A program made the translations under genes and the position numbers. From Boudabousia tangfeifanii (GTDB lineage Bacteria > Actinomycetota > Actinomycetes > Actinomycetales > Actinomycetaceae), in assembly GCF_001856685.1 (NCBI RefSeq), contig NZ_CP017812.1, forward strand, positions 1 to 64,000: a stretch of DNA of 64,000 bases, read 5' to 3'. How positions within the stretch are numbered: position 1 is the first letter of the stretch; the number at the start of each line of letters is the position of its first letter. Under the pieces are notes generated by a model that saw only the letters and a program-made list of their open reading frames with translations, was not told where the DNA came from and did no database searches. Below are positions 10,953 through 18,534 of the stretch, piece by piece.

Positions 10953-10986
10953 AAGACCCGAGGCAATCGCCTCGGGTCTTTTGTTT
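10953..10986 (+). terminator. Terminator after tRNA-Ala
   Basis: A perfect 12-bp stem (AAGACCCGAGGC with GCCTCGGGTCTT), a four-base loop and TTTTGTTT form a standard intrinsic terminator. Confidence 0.9.
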
Positions 10987-11039
10987 ACCCAAAAGTCTAT
11001 TTCCTTATCCCCAAGCCCGTTCGCGGCACACCCTAACCT

Positions 11040-11047
11040 GCATTACG
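11040..11047. repeat. Left target-site duplication of the IS
   Basis: GCATTACG here is repeated exactly at 12505-12512, directly outside the other end of the insertion sequence. An 8-bp duplication fits IS256-superfamily insertion. Confidence 0.9.
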
Positions 11048-11078
11048 GGGCTATAGGACAGTAAGTGTGTCCCTGAGG

Positions 11079-11118
11079 CGGGTTTTCCCCTGTGTTTGCA
11101 GGGGAAAACCCGTTTTTT
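11079..11118 (+). terminator. Hairpin inside the IS left end
   Basis: A perfect stem (CGGGTTTTCCCC with GGGGAAAACCCG), a 10-base loop and six T follow the left inverted repeat. It would stop transcription entering from outside and so protect the element from read-through, a common device in insertion sequences. Confidence 0.8.
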
Positions 11119-11229
11119 AGTTGGTTTGACTGAACTTCCCAGTCGGACAAAAAGTGTGTCTCTAACAAGGGTTTTACCGCGCTATCATGCGTAAAAGTGG
11201 CATTTCAAGTTCCCTGAGGTAGGGGTTCA

Positions 11230-11250
11230 TATAGGACAAAAAGTGTGTCT
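11230..11250 (+). repeat. Internal extra copy of the IS end
   Basis: These 21 bp match the inner part of the right inverted repeat (12480-12500, reversed) exactly. They lie 182 bp inside the left end. A shorter 17-bp copy is at 11145-11161. The true left end at 11048 is the more diverged copy. Confidence 0.85.
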
Positions 11251-11315
11251 CAAAGTCTCACTTTCGCCTGCGATTACGCCTAAAAATCGGGGCTAGAGTT
11301 AGCCAAAATTGGGGT

Positions 11316-12467
11316 ATGAGTAGACCAAAATGCCCCACGTGTAAAACCCAGATGAAGAAGAACGGCACCACCACTTCAGGCACTACTCGCTGGAGGTGCT
11401 CAATGTGTAACGCCAGCACGAGCCTTAAGATCGATAATCGCGCTAAAACCATGAAACGCTTCCTTGAGTGGCTATTACACCCCTACCCGTTAAGCCGCTT
11501 ACCTGGCGCAGGTAGAACCTTTCGACGTCAAACCGCCTGGTGCTGGGATTACTGGCCGGCAGCACCCCTATGCCCCGTATACACTGAGGTAGTTCATGTT
11601 GATGGTATTTATCTTGGGCGCAAAGCAGTCGTATTAATCGCCGCCGCTGCTGGGCAAAAAGTGCTTGCCTGGCATGTTGCCCGTAGGGAATGTGCAAGCT
11701 CATGGCAAGCCCTGCTACGTAAACTACAACGCCCATCAATCGTTGTTTGCGACGGCGGGAGCGGCTTTGCCAAGGCCTGTAAAGAACTATGGCCCACCAC
11801 CAAAATCCAACGGTGCACCTTCCACGTGTTCACCAACATCAGAGCTCAAACCACACTCCACCCACGAACTGCGGCCGGAAGAGAAATCCTAAATCTAGGG
11901 CGTAAACTCCTTACAGTCCGCACCGAAAACGACAGAGACGAATGGATCGATCAATACCTATCCTGGTGCGCTCGTTACAAAGAATTCCTCGCCGAAACCA
12001 CCCGCCTAGAAAACGGGCAAATCGTGCCAACACACGCCCGACTACTCAAAGTGCGCAACCTGCTTAACAACCTTTTGGCCAAAGGACATATCTTCACCTA
12101 CCTAACCCCTGAGGCCTATCCAGACGGGAAAATACCAAAGGTAGAAGATCTCTTACCAGCAACCAACAACCTCATCGAAGGATCCATAAACTCGCCCCTG
12201 CGTGAACTCTTACACGCACACCGGGGAATGAGCTTACTGCACCGTCTAACCACCATCTGCTGGTGGTGCTATCGCCATTCATACAATCCACAAGATATCC
12301 CAACAATACTGAGCACAATATGGACCCACGACGAAATCCTTAAAGCCAACCAAAAAGCTGCCAACCCAACCCCAGACCCAGACTACAACTCCCTAATCGG
12401 CGGACCAATATTTGGAACATACCCGCTATACAAAGAACTCCACCACACCTACCACTACGAGAGGTAA
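11316..12467 (+). CDS. IS1249-type DDE transposase
   Basis: The 383-residue transposase starts with a zinc-ribbon-like segment, CPTCKTQMKKNG then RWRCSMC (Cys 6, 9, 29, 32). This resembles the N-terminus of IS1249-type and IS256-related transposases. Plausible DDE residues are the Asp in VVHVDGIYLG (about 95), the Asp in VVCDGGSGF (about 145) and the Glu in NNLIEGSIN (about 288). The tail is basic and Tyr/His-rich. The frame is complete and the ends are intact, so the element may be active. Confidence 0.9.
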   Translation: MSRPKCPTCKTQMKKNGTTTSGTTRWRCSMCNASTSLKIDNRAKTMKRFLEWLLHPYPLSRLPGAGRTFRRQTAWCWDYWPAAPLCPVYTEVVHVDGIYLGRKAVVLIAAAAGQKVLAWHVARRECASSWQALLRKLQRPSIVVCDGGSGFAKACKELWPTTKIQRCTFHVFTNIRAQTTLHPRTAAGREILNLGRKLLTVRTENDRDEWIDQYLSWCARYKEFLAETTRLENGQIVPTHARLLKVRNLLNNLLAKGHIFTYLTPEAYPDGKIPKVEDLLPATNNLIEGSINSPLRELLHAHRGMSLLHRLTTICWWCYRHSYNPQDIPTILSTIWTHDEILKANQKAANPTPDPDYNSLIGGPIFGTYPLYKELHHTYHYER

Positions 12468-12479
12468 AAATCAGACTAC

Positions 12480-12504
12480 AGACACACTTTTTGTCCTATA
12501 GCCC
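12480..12504 (-). repeat. Right terminal inverted repeat of the IS
   Basis: It begins 12 bases after the transposase stop. Read in reverse it starts GGGCTATAGGAC, the same 12 bases as the left end, and ends with the AAAAAGTGTGTCT core shared with the internal copies. The second copy of the 8-bp duplication follows at 12505-12512. Confidence 0.92.
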
Positions 12505-12512
12505 GCATTACG

Positions 12513-12805
12513 TTCCTAATCCATTGACCTAGGCAGTGAGGATCCTATTGGGGGATATATAAATCCGGGCTAATAAGCTTCAAAACAGTCAATACTTAGT
12601 CCCATTTAGCTCTTGTGAGTCAGCTAATAAATTCAATCTTCAGTTCGATTGTCCTAGTTCATAGTTACATTGTGACGTTGATTAAATTTGCAAAAATCTA
12701 GTGCAATTTCGTCAATATTGATTAGCCATTGTAACAATACTCCACTACGCTATTAACCGTCTTAGTTTTATCAACCAAACCTTAAAAGGGTTCTAAGGAG
12801 ACAAA
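12513..12805 (+). promoter_or_regulatory. Upstream region of the first substrate-binding protein gene
   Basis: This 293-bp AT-rich stretch has no gene. A possible promoter is TTGTAA (12730-12735) and TATTAA (12752-12757), spacer 16 bp, about 50 bp before the ATG. The IS sits directly upstream and may have displaced older control sequences. A good AAGGAG site precedes the start. Confidence 0.3.
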
Positions 12806-14506
12806 ATGAACCGCGCAATGAAGACCACTGTTTCAGTGCTCGCCGCTGCTTCCCTATTGGTTACCGCTGGTTGCGGTGCCGAAGAAGCTAAGCTCGGAAA
12901 GAGCGAAAAGGAAATCAGCAGCACTGCCGACTACTTGCACGTCCCATACGAAGATCTAAAGCAGGGCGGCGAAGTAACTTTCGGTGTAGACGATATTCCA
13001 GAACAGCTAAATGCTTTCGCCGGTAACATGACCACCGGTACTTGGGATATTTGGTACTGGTACAACCCGATCATTGCCCTATTCGACGATGCCGGCGAAT
13101 ACTACCCAAACCCAGACTTTGTTACCAAGGCTGAAGCCAAGGACGTAGACGGCAAGACCGTAGTTACCTACGACCTTAACGAAAAGGCCAAGTACAACGA
13201 CGGCACCCCAATCGACTGGACCGTTTGGAAGGCCACCGCCGAAACCGGCTCCGGCAAAGACCCCGACATGAGCCTTAACGACTCCTCCGGCTACGCCGCC
13301 ATCGAAAAGGTGGAACGTGGTAGCTCGGACTTCCAGGTAGTTGTCACCTACAAGACCCAGTTCCCATGGTGGAAGAAGAACTTCTCCACCCTCATGCACC
13401 CGAAGTTGGCTGCAATGGGCGCTGAAGAATTCGCCAGCACCTACGTAAACAACCCACACCCTGAATGGGGTGCAGGCCCATACAAGGTTAAGGAAGTAGA
13501 TTCCAAGCAGGGTATTGCCACCTTCGTACCAAACGAAAACTGGTGGGGTCAGCCAGCCAAGCTCGACGCAGTTCACTACCGTTACATGGAAGGCAACGCC
13601 GACATGAACGCCTTCCTAAACGGGGAAATCGACCTCGTGGGCGTGGGCAACAAGGAACGCCTCTCCCGCCTCAAGGAAGGCACCAAGATTTACACCGGTA
13701 CCTCCCGTAACGAAGCCTTCTTGACCCTAAACTCCAAGCGTCCATTCCTCGGTGACGTCAAGGTCCGTACCGCTATCTTCAAGGCGATCGACCGCGACAC
13801 CATCATGAAGATTCGCTTCAACGGCATGAACTACCAGGGTGTGCCACTAGGCTCCATGCTCTACAAGCCCACCCAGCCAGGCTACAACGACAACTTGGGC
13901 GACCTCGGCAAGTTCGACCTCGAAGCTGCCAAGAAGCTCCTCGACGAAGCTGGTTGGAAGCTCGAAGATGGCAAGGAATACCGCACCAACGACAAGGGTG
14001 AAGAACTCGAACTACTCTTGCCAACCTTCGCCCAGGACGACCTCTCTAAGTCCATCAACGAAGCCCTCTTGGCCATGTTCAAGAATGCTGGTATTAAGCT
14101 CAACCTCAAGCAGAGCTCCCCAGCTGACTACCCGAAGATCATGCAGGAACGCGCTTTCGACTTCATGCTCTCGGGCATGACCGCTGACAACCCGTTCGGC
14201 ATGGGCGACGTCTGCCAGTTCTACCAGCAGGGTCAGACCCTCATCAAGGCTGGTCTCGGCAACGACGAAATCGACAAGATGTGCCAGGCTTCCATCACCG
14301 CATCCAGCGAAGAAGAAGCCAACAAGCTTGGTAACGAAACTGAAGCCGCTTACTTCAAGCTAGCTGGCATCATGCCACTACTTACCGGCCCAGTAATGGT
14401 TACCACCAAGCCTGGCTTGGCAAACCGTGGCGCCATGGGCTTCTCCCGTGTCGCACCACAGATGCTCGGTTGGGCAAAGGATGGCTTCACTCCAGAAGCT
14501 AAGTAA
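12806..14506 (+). CDS. ABC transporter substrate-binding lipoprotein (SBP_bac_5 family), paralog 1
   Basis: This 566-residue lipoprotein has a signal peptide with lipobox LVTAGC and lipidated Cys23. It continues as a family-5 (DppA/OppA-type) solute-binding protein, so it should capture peptides or a related solute at the outer face of the membrane. It closely resembles the products at 39260-40960 and 41227-42930, sharing the post-lipobox TADYLHVPYEDLK-type segment, WYWYNPVI and a C-terminus ending near LGWAKDG. No permease or ATPase gene is adjacent, and the gene has its own terminator. The substrate cannot be read from sequence. Confidence 0.88.
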   Translation: MNRAMKTTVSVLAAASLLVTAGCGAEEAKLGKSEKEISSTADYLHVPYEDLKQGGEVTFGVDDIPEQLNAFAGNMTTGTWDIWYWYNPIIALFDDAGEYYPNPDFVTKAEAKDVDGKTVVTYDLNEKAKYNDGTPIDWTVWKATAETGSGKDPDMSLNDSSGYAAIEKVERGSSDFQVVVTYKTQFPWWKKNFSTLMHPKLAAMGAEEFASTYVNNPHPEWGAGPYKVKEVDSKQGIATFVPNENWWGQPAKLDAVHYRYMEGNADMNAFLNGEIDLVGVGNKERLSRLKEGTKIYTGTSRNEAFLTLNSKRPFLGDVKVRTAIFKAIDRDTIMKIRFNGMNYQGVPLGSMLYKPTQPGYNDNLGDLGKFDLEAAKKLLDEAGWKLEDGKEYRTNDKGEELELLLPTFAQDDLSKSINEALLAMFKNAGIKLNLKQSSPADYPKIMQERAFDFMLSGMTADNPFGMGDVCQFYQQGQTLIKAGLGNDEIDKMCQASITASSEEEANKLGNETEAAYFKLAGIMPLLTGPVMVTTKPGLANRGAMGFSRVAPQMLGWAKDGFTPEAK

Positions 14507-14518
14507 TCCAGCGCAAAA

Positions 14519-14564
14519 CTAAAAGGGCGGTTCAGGTTAATCCCTGAACCGCCCTTTTAGTTTG
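14519..14564 (+). terminator. Terminator of substrate-binding protein 1
   Basis: An 18-bp perfect stem (14519-14536 with 14543-14560) has a six-base loop and a T-rich tail just after the stop. An inverted pair of the CGAGGRCG-type motif, GCCGAGGACGACCTCGGC, follows at 14573-14590. Confidence 0.9.
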
Positions 14565-14713
14565 TTTAAATGGCCGAGGACGACCTCGGCTAGCAAAATG
14601 CGACCCCAAGGTAGGGAATAAAACTAAAAGCCCTTAAAAACGAAAATACGGAGTTATAGCGCAAAGTACGTATTAATACTTGTGGTCCTCGGGCACGATA
14701 TCAGTCGAAAAAC

Positions 14714-14757
14714 TAAAGGCCGTCGGTTACCCCAAAGGGCAAACCGACGGCCTAAAG
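14714..14757 (-). terminator. Terminator of the 14789-15457 gene
   Basis: On the minus strand a 13-bp stem (TAGGCCGTCGGTT with AACCGACGGCCTT) is followed by TAGTTTTT. It lies about 35 bases beyond the minus-strand stop. Confidence 0.85.
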
Positions 14758-14788
14758 ATTTCGAATTAGCAGACTAAAGATTTAGTGC

Positions 14789-15457
14789 TTACTTAGCTTC
14801 GACCTCAGGATCCTTAAGTTCCATGTTGGCAACTTCTTCTTCAGCGCGTTCTTCTGCTTCTACGGCTTCAGTTTCGAAGTCAACCTTTTCGGTCTTAGCT
14901 TCAAGATCGGCCCAGTATTCTTCGGCCCAAGGATCTTCCACTGGCTGGCTACGACGCCAGAGTACATAGCCGGCCACACCCAAAACGGCGGCCAACAAAG
15001 TGAAGCCCAAGCCCTTGAGCACTGGGTGACCCTTCTTGGTTGGTTCGCTTAGAGCCTTCGAGGTTACCTTAGCAACCTTTTCTGCGCGGTCACGCAAGGG
15101 GACATCAGCACTGGCAGCTTCGCTAGCATCCTGCATGGCCTTCTGGACGCGAGGCAAGTAGTCGGAAACCAACTTGTCGTGAGCGGCATCAACCTTAGGA
15201 CGGACAGCTTCAGAAGCAGCCTCAATCTTAGGAGCAGCAACCTTCACGGTTTCCTTCCAAGCCTGTTCAGCTCGAGGGGCAGCCCATTCCTTAGCTTGGT
15301 CAGCCAAAACGCCAGCCTTCTGAGCTGCTTCAGTGGCCATCTGGGCGGCACTGGAAGCAAAAGAGCTGACGGAGGCAGCTACAGCGTCCTTATCGAAAGA
15401 CTGTGCTAGTTCCTTAGCCTGAGCGGCAGCCTTCTGGCTACGAGACCTCTTAAACAT
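14789..15457 (-). CDS. Ala/Lys/Glu-rich membrane-anchored helical protein, function unknown
   Basis: The frame opens further upstream, but the ATG at 15457 (MFKRSRSQKAAAQ) has AAGGAG seven bases before it, giving 222 residues. The N-terminal 140 or so residues are rich in Ala, Lys, Glu and Gln and look like amphipathic helices, similar in style to apolipoprotein-like actinobacterial proteins. One membrane segment (about 150-168, VLKGLGFTLLAAVLGVAGYV) precedes WRRSQP and a strongly acidic tail of about 45 residues. I do not recognise a named domain. It is monocistronic and divergent from the cyclophilin gene. Confidence 0.7.
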   Translation of the reverse strand: MFKRSRSQKAAAQAKELAQSFDKDAVAASVSSFASSAAQMATEAAQKAGVLADQAKEWAAPRAEQAWKETVKVAAPKIEAASEAVRPKVDAAHDKLVSDYLPRVQKAMQDASEAASADVPLRDRAEKVAKVTSKALSEPTKKGHPVLKGLGFTLLAAVLGVAGYVLWRRSQPVEDPWAEEYWADLEAKTEKVDFETEAVEAEERAEEEVANMELKDPEVEAK

Positions 15458-15589
15458 TTCTAACTCCTTGTTCACGCCCGCCCTCATTAGCCGGCAGTTA
15501 CCTTCTATTTTGCCGGTAAAATGTTCGCTCTGCATGATCTAACACGGTATTTGGCGCAAAATGAACACGATTCGTGGGAGTATGGATCT

Positions 15590-16099
15590 ATGAAAGCAAC
15601 ACTACACACCAATTTTGGTGACATTAACCTAGAACTTTTCCCTAACCACGCACCAAAGACCGTGGCTAACTTTACTGAGCTCGCCACCGGCAAGCGCGAA
15701 TGGACCCACCCAGGAACCGGTGAAACCACCACCGATCCGTTGTACAACGGTGTCATTTTCCACCGCGTCATTGACGGCTTCATGATCCAGGGCGGAGACC
15801 CACTCGGCGTGGGCGTCGGTGGCCCCGGCTACCGCTTCGAAGACGAGTTCCACCCAGAGCTCAACTTCAACGAGCCCTACCTCCTAGCCATGGCAAACGC
15901 CGGCCCAGGCACCAACGGCTCCCAGTTCTTCATCACCGTCGCCCCCACCCCTCACCTCACCTTCCGTCACACCATTTTCGGTAAGGTCGCAGATGAGGAA
16001 TCACGCCAGGTAGTCGACAAGATTGCCGCCACCCCCACCGATGGCCGTGACAAGCCACTCGAGGACGTCGTCATCGAGTCCGTCACCGTCACCGAGTGA
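15590..16099 (+). CDS. ppiA: Peptidyl-prolyl cis-trans isomerase, cyclophilin type
   Basis: Cyclophilins speed up proline isomerisation during folding. I chose the ATG at 15590 (MKATLHTNFGDINLELF), which has GGGAG upstream and gives the usual length of 169 residues; the longer frame adds an unlikely leader. Family motifs are FHRVIDGFMIQGGDP, the active-site Arg in FHRV, MANAGPGTNGSQFFIT and the HTIFGKV strand. No signal peptide is visible, so the protein is cytoplasmic. Confidence 0.95.
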   Translation: MKATLHTNFGDINLELFPNHAPKTVANFTELATGKREWTHPGTGETTTDPLYNGVIFHRVIDGFMIQGGDPLGVGVGGPGYRFEDEFHPELNFNEPYLLAMANAGPGTNGSQFFITVAPTPHLTFRHTIFGKVADEESRQVVDKIAATPTDGRDKPLEDVVIESVTVTE

Positions 16100-16121
16100 A
16101 ACTAAATTAGATTTATCCACT

Positions 16122-16158
16122 GCTTGCCGAGGGTACATCCGCCCTCGGCAAGCGTTTA
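16122..16158 (+). terminator. Terminator of the cyclophilin gene
   Basis: A perfect 12-bp stem (GCTTGCCGAGGG with CCCTCGGCAAGC) and an eight-base loop follow the stop. The T tail is weak. The stem contains GCCGAGGG in both directions, related to the CGAGGRCG motif. Confidence 0.75.
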
Positions 16159-16175
16159 TGTAAGTTGAAAACATC

Positions 16176-16994
16176 GTGAACTATCAAAAATTAAAGGCCA
16201 AAACTGCTGGTGCCCCCATCACTTTTATCATCATGGGGATCTGCCTAATCTTTGCCATCTGGTACGAGTTCAATCCGCAAATCAGTCGCGATATGGCCGT
16301 ACTGGTGGTGCAGTCCTACCTGCAGCCTTGGCGGCTAATCGCCTCTGCCTTTGCCCACTACGGCGTCACCCACTTCTTGCTCAACATGTGGGCGCTGTAC
16401 CTGTTTGGGCCCACCATTGAACGCTCCATCGGATCGTTGCGCTTCGCTGGACTGTATTTGTTTACCGCCTTTGGTTCGGCTGTTTTCGTCGAGTTCACCC
16501 AAGTTTTCCAAATCTCCCAGCCCTCATACACCGCGGGTGCCTCAGGTGCGATCTTCGGTCTTTTCTCCGTAGTGATTGTGCTTTGGCGTCGGCTACACAC
16601 GGATGTGCGCGGCATGCTGACCCTGCTGGCCATTAACTTCGCCTACGGCTTTGTCGTTGGAGGCGTTAGCTGGGAAGGCCACCTCGGCGGCATTATTTTC
16701 GGTGCCATTTACGCGGCGGTCGTCCTGCTAATCACCCCAGATCCCGCTCCGCCTACTCGCTTGCGCTACGGTAACCAGTCATTGGTTGGTGCCCCATCCC
16801 TAGGGGACATGCAGAATTTGCCGCAGCATTTGCTGGCCGAGGACGCCCTCGATGCCCAGCAATGGAAAAATAGCGTTCGCCTACGTAATGCTTGGCAGAT
16901 TTTCGCTACCGTGGCCCTTTTCGCTGGCGTCTGGTGGTGGCACCTCCACCTTTACGCTCCTTACGTGCGAATGGTTGGGGATATCTCCATCTGA
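16176..16994 (+). CDS. Rhomboid family intramembrane serine protease
   Basis: Rhomboids cleave membrane proteins inside the bilayer. The 272-residue product starts at a GTG and has about six or seven hydrophobic segments. The catalytic serine is in GASGAIFGL (near residue 123) and the catalytic histidine in WEGHLGG (near residue 170). The conserved HFLLNMWALYLFG stretch is also present. After the rhomboid core, a soluble stretch of about 50 residues precedes a last membrane segment near the C-terminus. No substrate is suggested by the neighbours. Confidence 0.9.
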   Translation: MNYQKLKAKTAGAPITFIIMGICLIFAIWYEFNPQISRDMAVLVVQSYLQPWRLIASAFAHYGVTHFLLNMWALYLFGPTIERSIGSLRFAGLYLFTAFGSAVFVEFTQVFQISQPSYTAGASGAIFGLFSVVIVLWRRLHTDVRGMLTLLAINFAYGFVVGGVSWEGHLGGIIFGAIYAAVVLLITPDPAPPTRLRYGNQSLVGAPSLGDMQNLPQHLLAEDALDAQQWKNSVRLRNAWQIFATVALFAGVWWWHLHLYAPYVRMVGDISI

Positions 16995-17047
16995 AATTTT
17001 CCTTCGGAAAAATTGGGACCAAAACCCCAAAACTACATCCATGTGAT

Positions 17048-17158
17048 TAATCCACAGTTGTGCACAAACCTGTGGATAATTTTGCCAATTTATCCACAAG
17101 CCATCTGTGGATAGTGGAAAACTGGGGAAAACCGGTGCATAACAGTGGATGTGGATAG
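17048..17158. other. Cluster of DnaA boxes away from oriC
   Basis: Five sites lie within 111 bp between the rhomboid gene and crgA: TAATCCACA at 17048, TGTGGATAA at 17071, TTATCCACA at 17090, TGTGGATAG at 17106 and TGTGGATAG at 17150. Two are perfect consensus boxes in opposite orientations, and more GTGGA words surround them. There are more strong boxes here than in the oriC gap. It could titrate DnaA, be part of a bipartite origin, or regulate the neighbouring genes. Confidence 0.7.
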
Positions 17159-17181
17159 CACTGGGGATAGAAAAATGCAAT

Positions 17182-17217
17182 AAAAAACCACCGGTCAGAA
17201 AATCTGCCGGTGGTTTT
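17182..17217 (-). terminator. Terminator downstream of crgA (possibly bidirectional)
   Basis: A perfect 11-bp stem (AAAACCACCGG with CCGGTGGTTTT) has a 12-base loop and A/T-rich flanks on both sides. It could serve crgA on the minus strand and the rhomboid gene on the plus strand. Confidence 0.8.
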
Positions 17218-17271
17218 ACTAAGTTAGGGATCGTCCTCGGCCCGCCAAAGTGACTGCCAAGAACTAGCGAA

Positions 17272-17550
17272 CTAGCGCCAACGCAATACCATCATGAACG
17301 AAACGAACATGAAACCAAGGGCGCAAGCCAAGTTCCAGTTACCAATCCCTGGAATCGGGTACTGAGCAGCAGACATGTAGTAAACCACTAGCCAAACCAG
17401 GCCGATCAAACCAATGGTGACGAAAACTGGAGCCCACCACGATGGGGTTGGCTTAATTCCATCAGTCCAGTGCGGCGTAATCTCAGTCGACTTCTCGGGG
17501 GCCTTAACTACCGGCTTCCCATCGATCTTACGCTTGCGGCTCTCGGGCAT
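17272..17550 (-). CDS. crgA: Cell division protein CrgA
   Basis: CrgA is a small actinobacterial membrane protein that joins the septum and interacts with FtsZ, PBPs and CwsA in mycobacteria. The ATG at 17550 (MPESRKRKIDGKP) has AAGGAG seven bases upstream and gives 92 residues, the usual size. Two membrane segments are visible (about 40-60 and 72-90), joined by the conserved PIPGIGNWNLACALGFM. It is divergent from the DUF881-sortase operon, a usual neighbour. Confidence 0.93.
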   Translation of the reverse strand: MPESRKRKIDGKPVVKAPEKSTEITPHWTDGIKPTPSWWAPVFVTIGLIGLVWLVVYYMSAAQYPIPGIGNWNLACALGFMFVSFMMVLRWR

Positions 17551-17715
17551 TTTGCTCTCCTTAGAAAAATACGGTGGTCTGCCGCATATTCTAGCCGCTT
17601 TTACCCCCTTTGGGCTATACATGCGCGCTGGGTCGTGACACACTAGAAGAGAAAAGCGGTGACAAAGGCAAAAAACCGGACCTAAGTACGGTGACACAGA
17701 GTGAGGGGGGAAGGC

Positions 17716-18534
17716 TTGAGCGGCGAAGTAGCGCAAGAAGCTAAGCAAAACGCCAACGAGGCGAGCACTTTGGCCCCCACACCTCAAAAAGCCCACAAGG
17801 GATTCCATCGCGAACACCGTCATCCCGCCAAAAACCCCACCAAACCATTTGCCCGAATCCGTATGCTCACCGCGGTAACCATGATTGTTGCCGGGGTAAT
17901 TATGGGTACCTCCGCCAAATCTTCCGTTGGCGTGATCCGCACCCACTCCAATGACGTCAAAGGGCTCGTGCGCACTGAAATGATGGTGAACGAAAAAACT
18001 CGGCACCACAACGAAAAACTTAAACAACAAATTGCCGAGGCCGAAGCCAAGCTCCCGAAAGAAGTAAAACCTTCCGACGAAGAACTACTTGCCTCCGCTA
18101 CCGCCCCAGTTATAGGTCCAGGCGTTACCGTCAAACTCTGGGATGCACCCGAAGCCCCCGACAAAGAAAACCCAGACATCTACGTCATTCACCAACAAGA
18201 CATTGAAGGCGTAATGAATGCGCTATGGAACGGGGGAGCGGAAGCCATGACCGTCCAAGGGCAACGCATTGCGGTCAATAGCCGCATCCGTTGCGTTGGA
18301 AACGTCATCTACGTGGACGGTACCGTCTACTCTCCGCCCTTCGTCATTTCTGCGATTGGAGATCCAAAAAAGCTCCAAAAGTCCTTAACAGAAGACGAAA
18401 CAATGAGAATTTATCAACAATATGTGGATAAATATGGCTTGGGATACAGCGAAGAAGCCGCAAAACAACTAAAATTCCCCGCGATACCACAATTGCCAAA
18501 TTTTGAAATCAACAGGAACCCGGAGGCTAAATGA
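17716..18534 (+). CDS. DUF881 family membrane protein
   Basis: DUF881 proteins are found beside crgA in actinobacteria and resemble a YlxW-like family; the function is not firmly known. I prefer the TTG at 17716, which follows GGGGGGAAGG, over an in-frame GTG at 17701 that lacks a ribosome-binding site. The protein has about 272 residues: a short cytoplasmic lead, one membrane segment (about 48-65), a coiled stretch (KTRHHNEKLKQQIAEAEAKL) and the DUF881 core with GPGVTVKLWDAP and NALWNGGAEAMTVQGQRI. Its stop overlaps the sortase start (ATGA). Confidence 0.88.
   Translation: MSGEVAQEAKQNANEASTLAPTPQKAHKGFHREHRHPAKNPTKPFARIRMLTAVTMIVAGVIMGTSAKSSVGVIRTHSNDVKGLVRTEMMVNEKTRHHNEKLKQQIAEAEAKLPKEVKPSDEELLASATAPVIGPGVTVKLWDAPEAPDKENPDIYVIHQQDIEGVMNALWNGGAEAMTVQGQRIAVNSRIRCVGNVIYVDGTVYSPPFVISAIGDPKKLQKSLTEDETMRIYQQYVDKYGLGYSEEAAKQLKFPAIPQLPNFEINRNPEAK

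Larger units (their letters stand above)
11048..12504 (+). mobile_element. IS1249-like insertion sequence (IS256 superfamily)
   Basis: This 1457-bp element has terminal inverted repeats of 25 bp (11048-11072 and 12480-12504), identical at 22 positions and starting GGGCTATAGGAC. It carries one intact transposase gene. The 8-bp duplication GCATTACG at both flanks shows a true insertion. The 268 bp ahead of the transposase holds a terminator-like hairpin and two more copies of the end sequence, at 11145-11161 and 11230-11250. The second extra copy matches the right end perfectly over 21 bp. The element landed between tRNA-Ala and the first substrate-binding protein gene. Confidence 0.93.
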
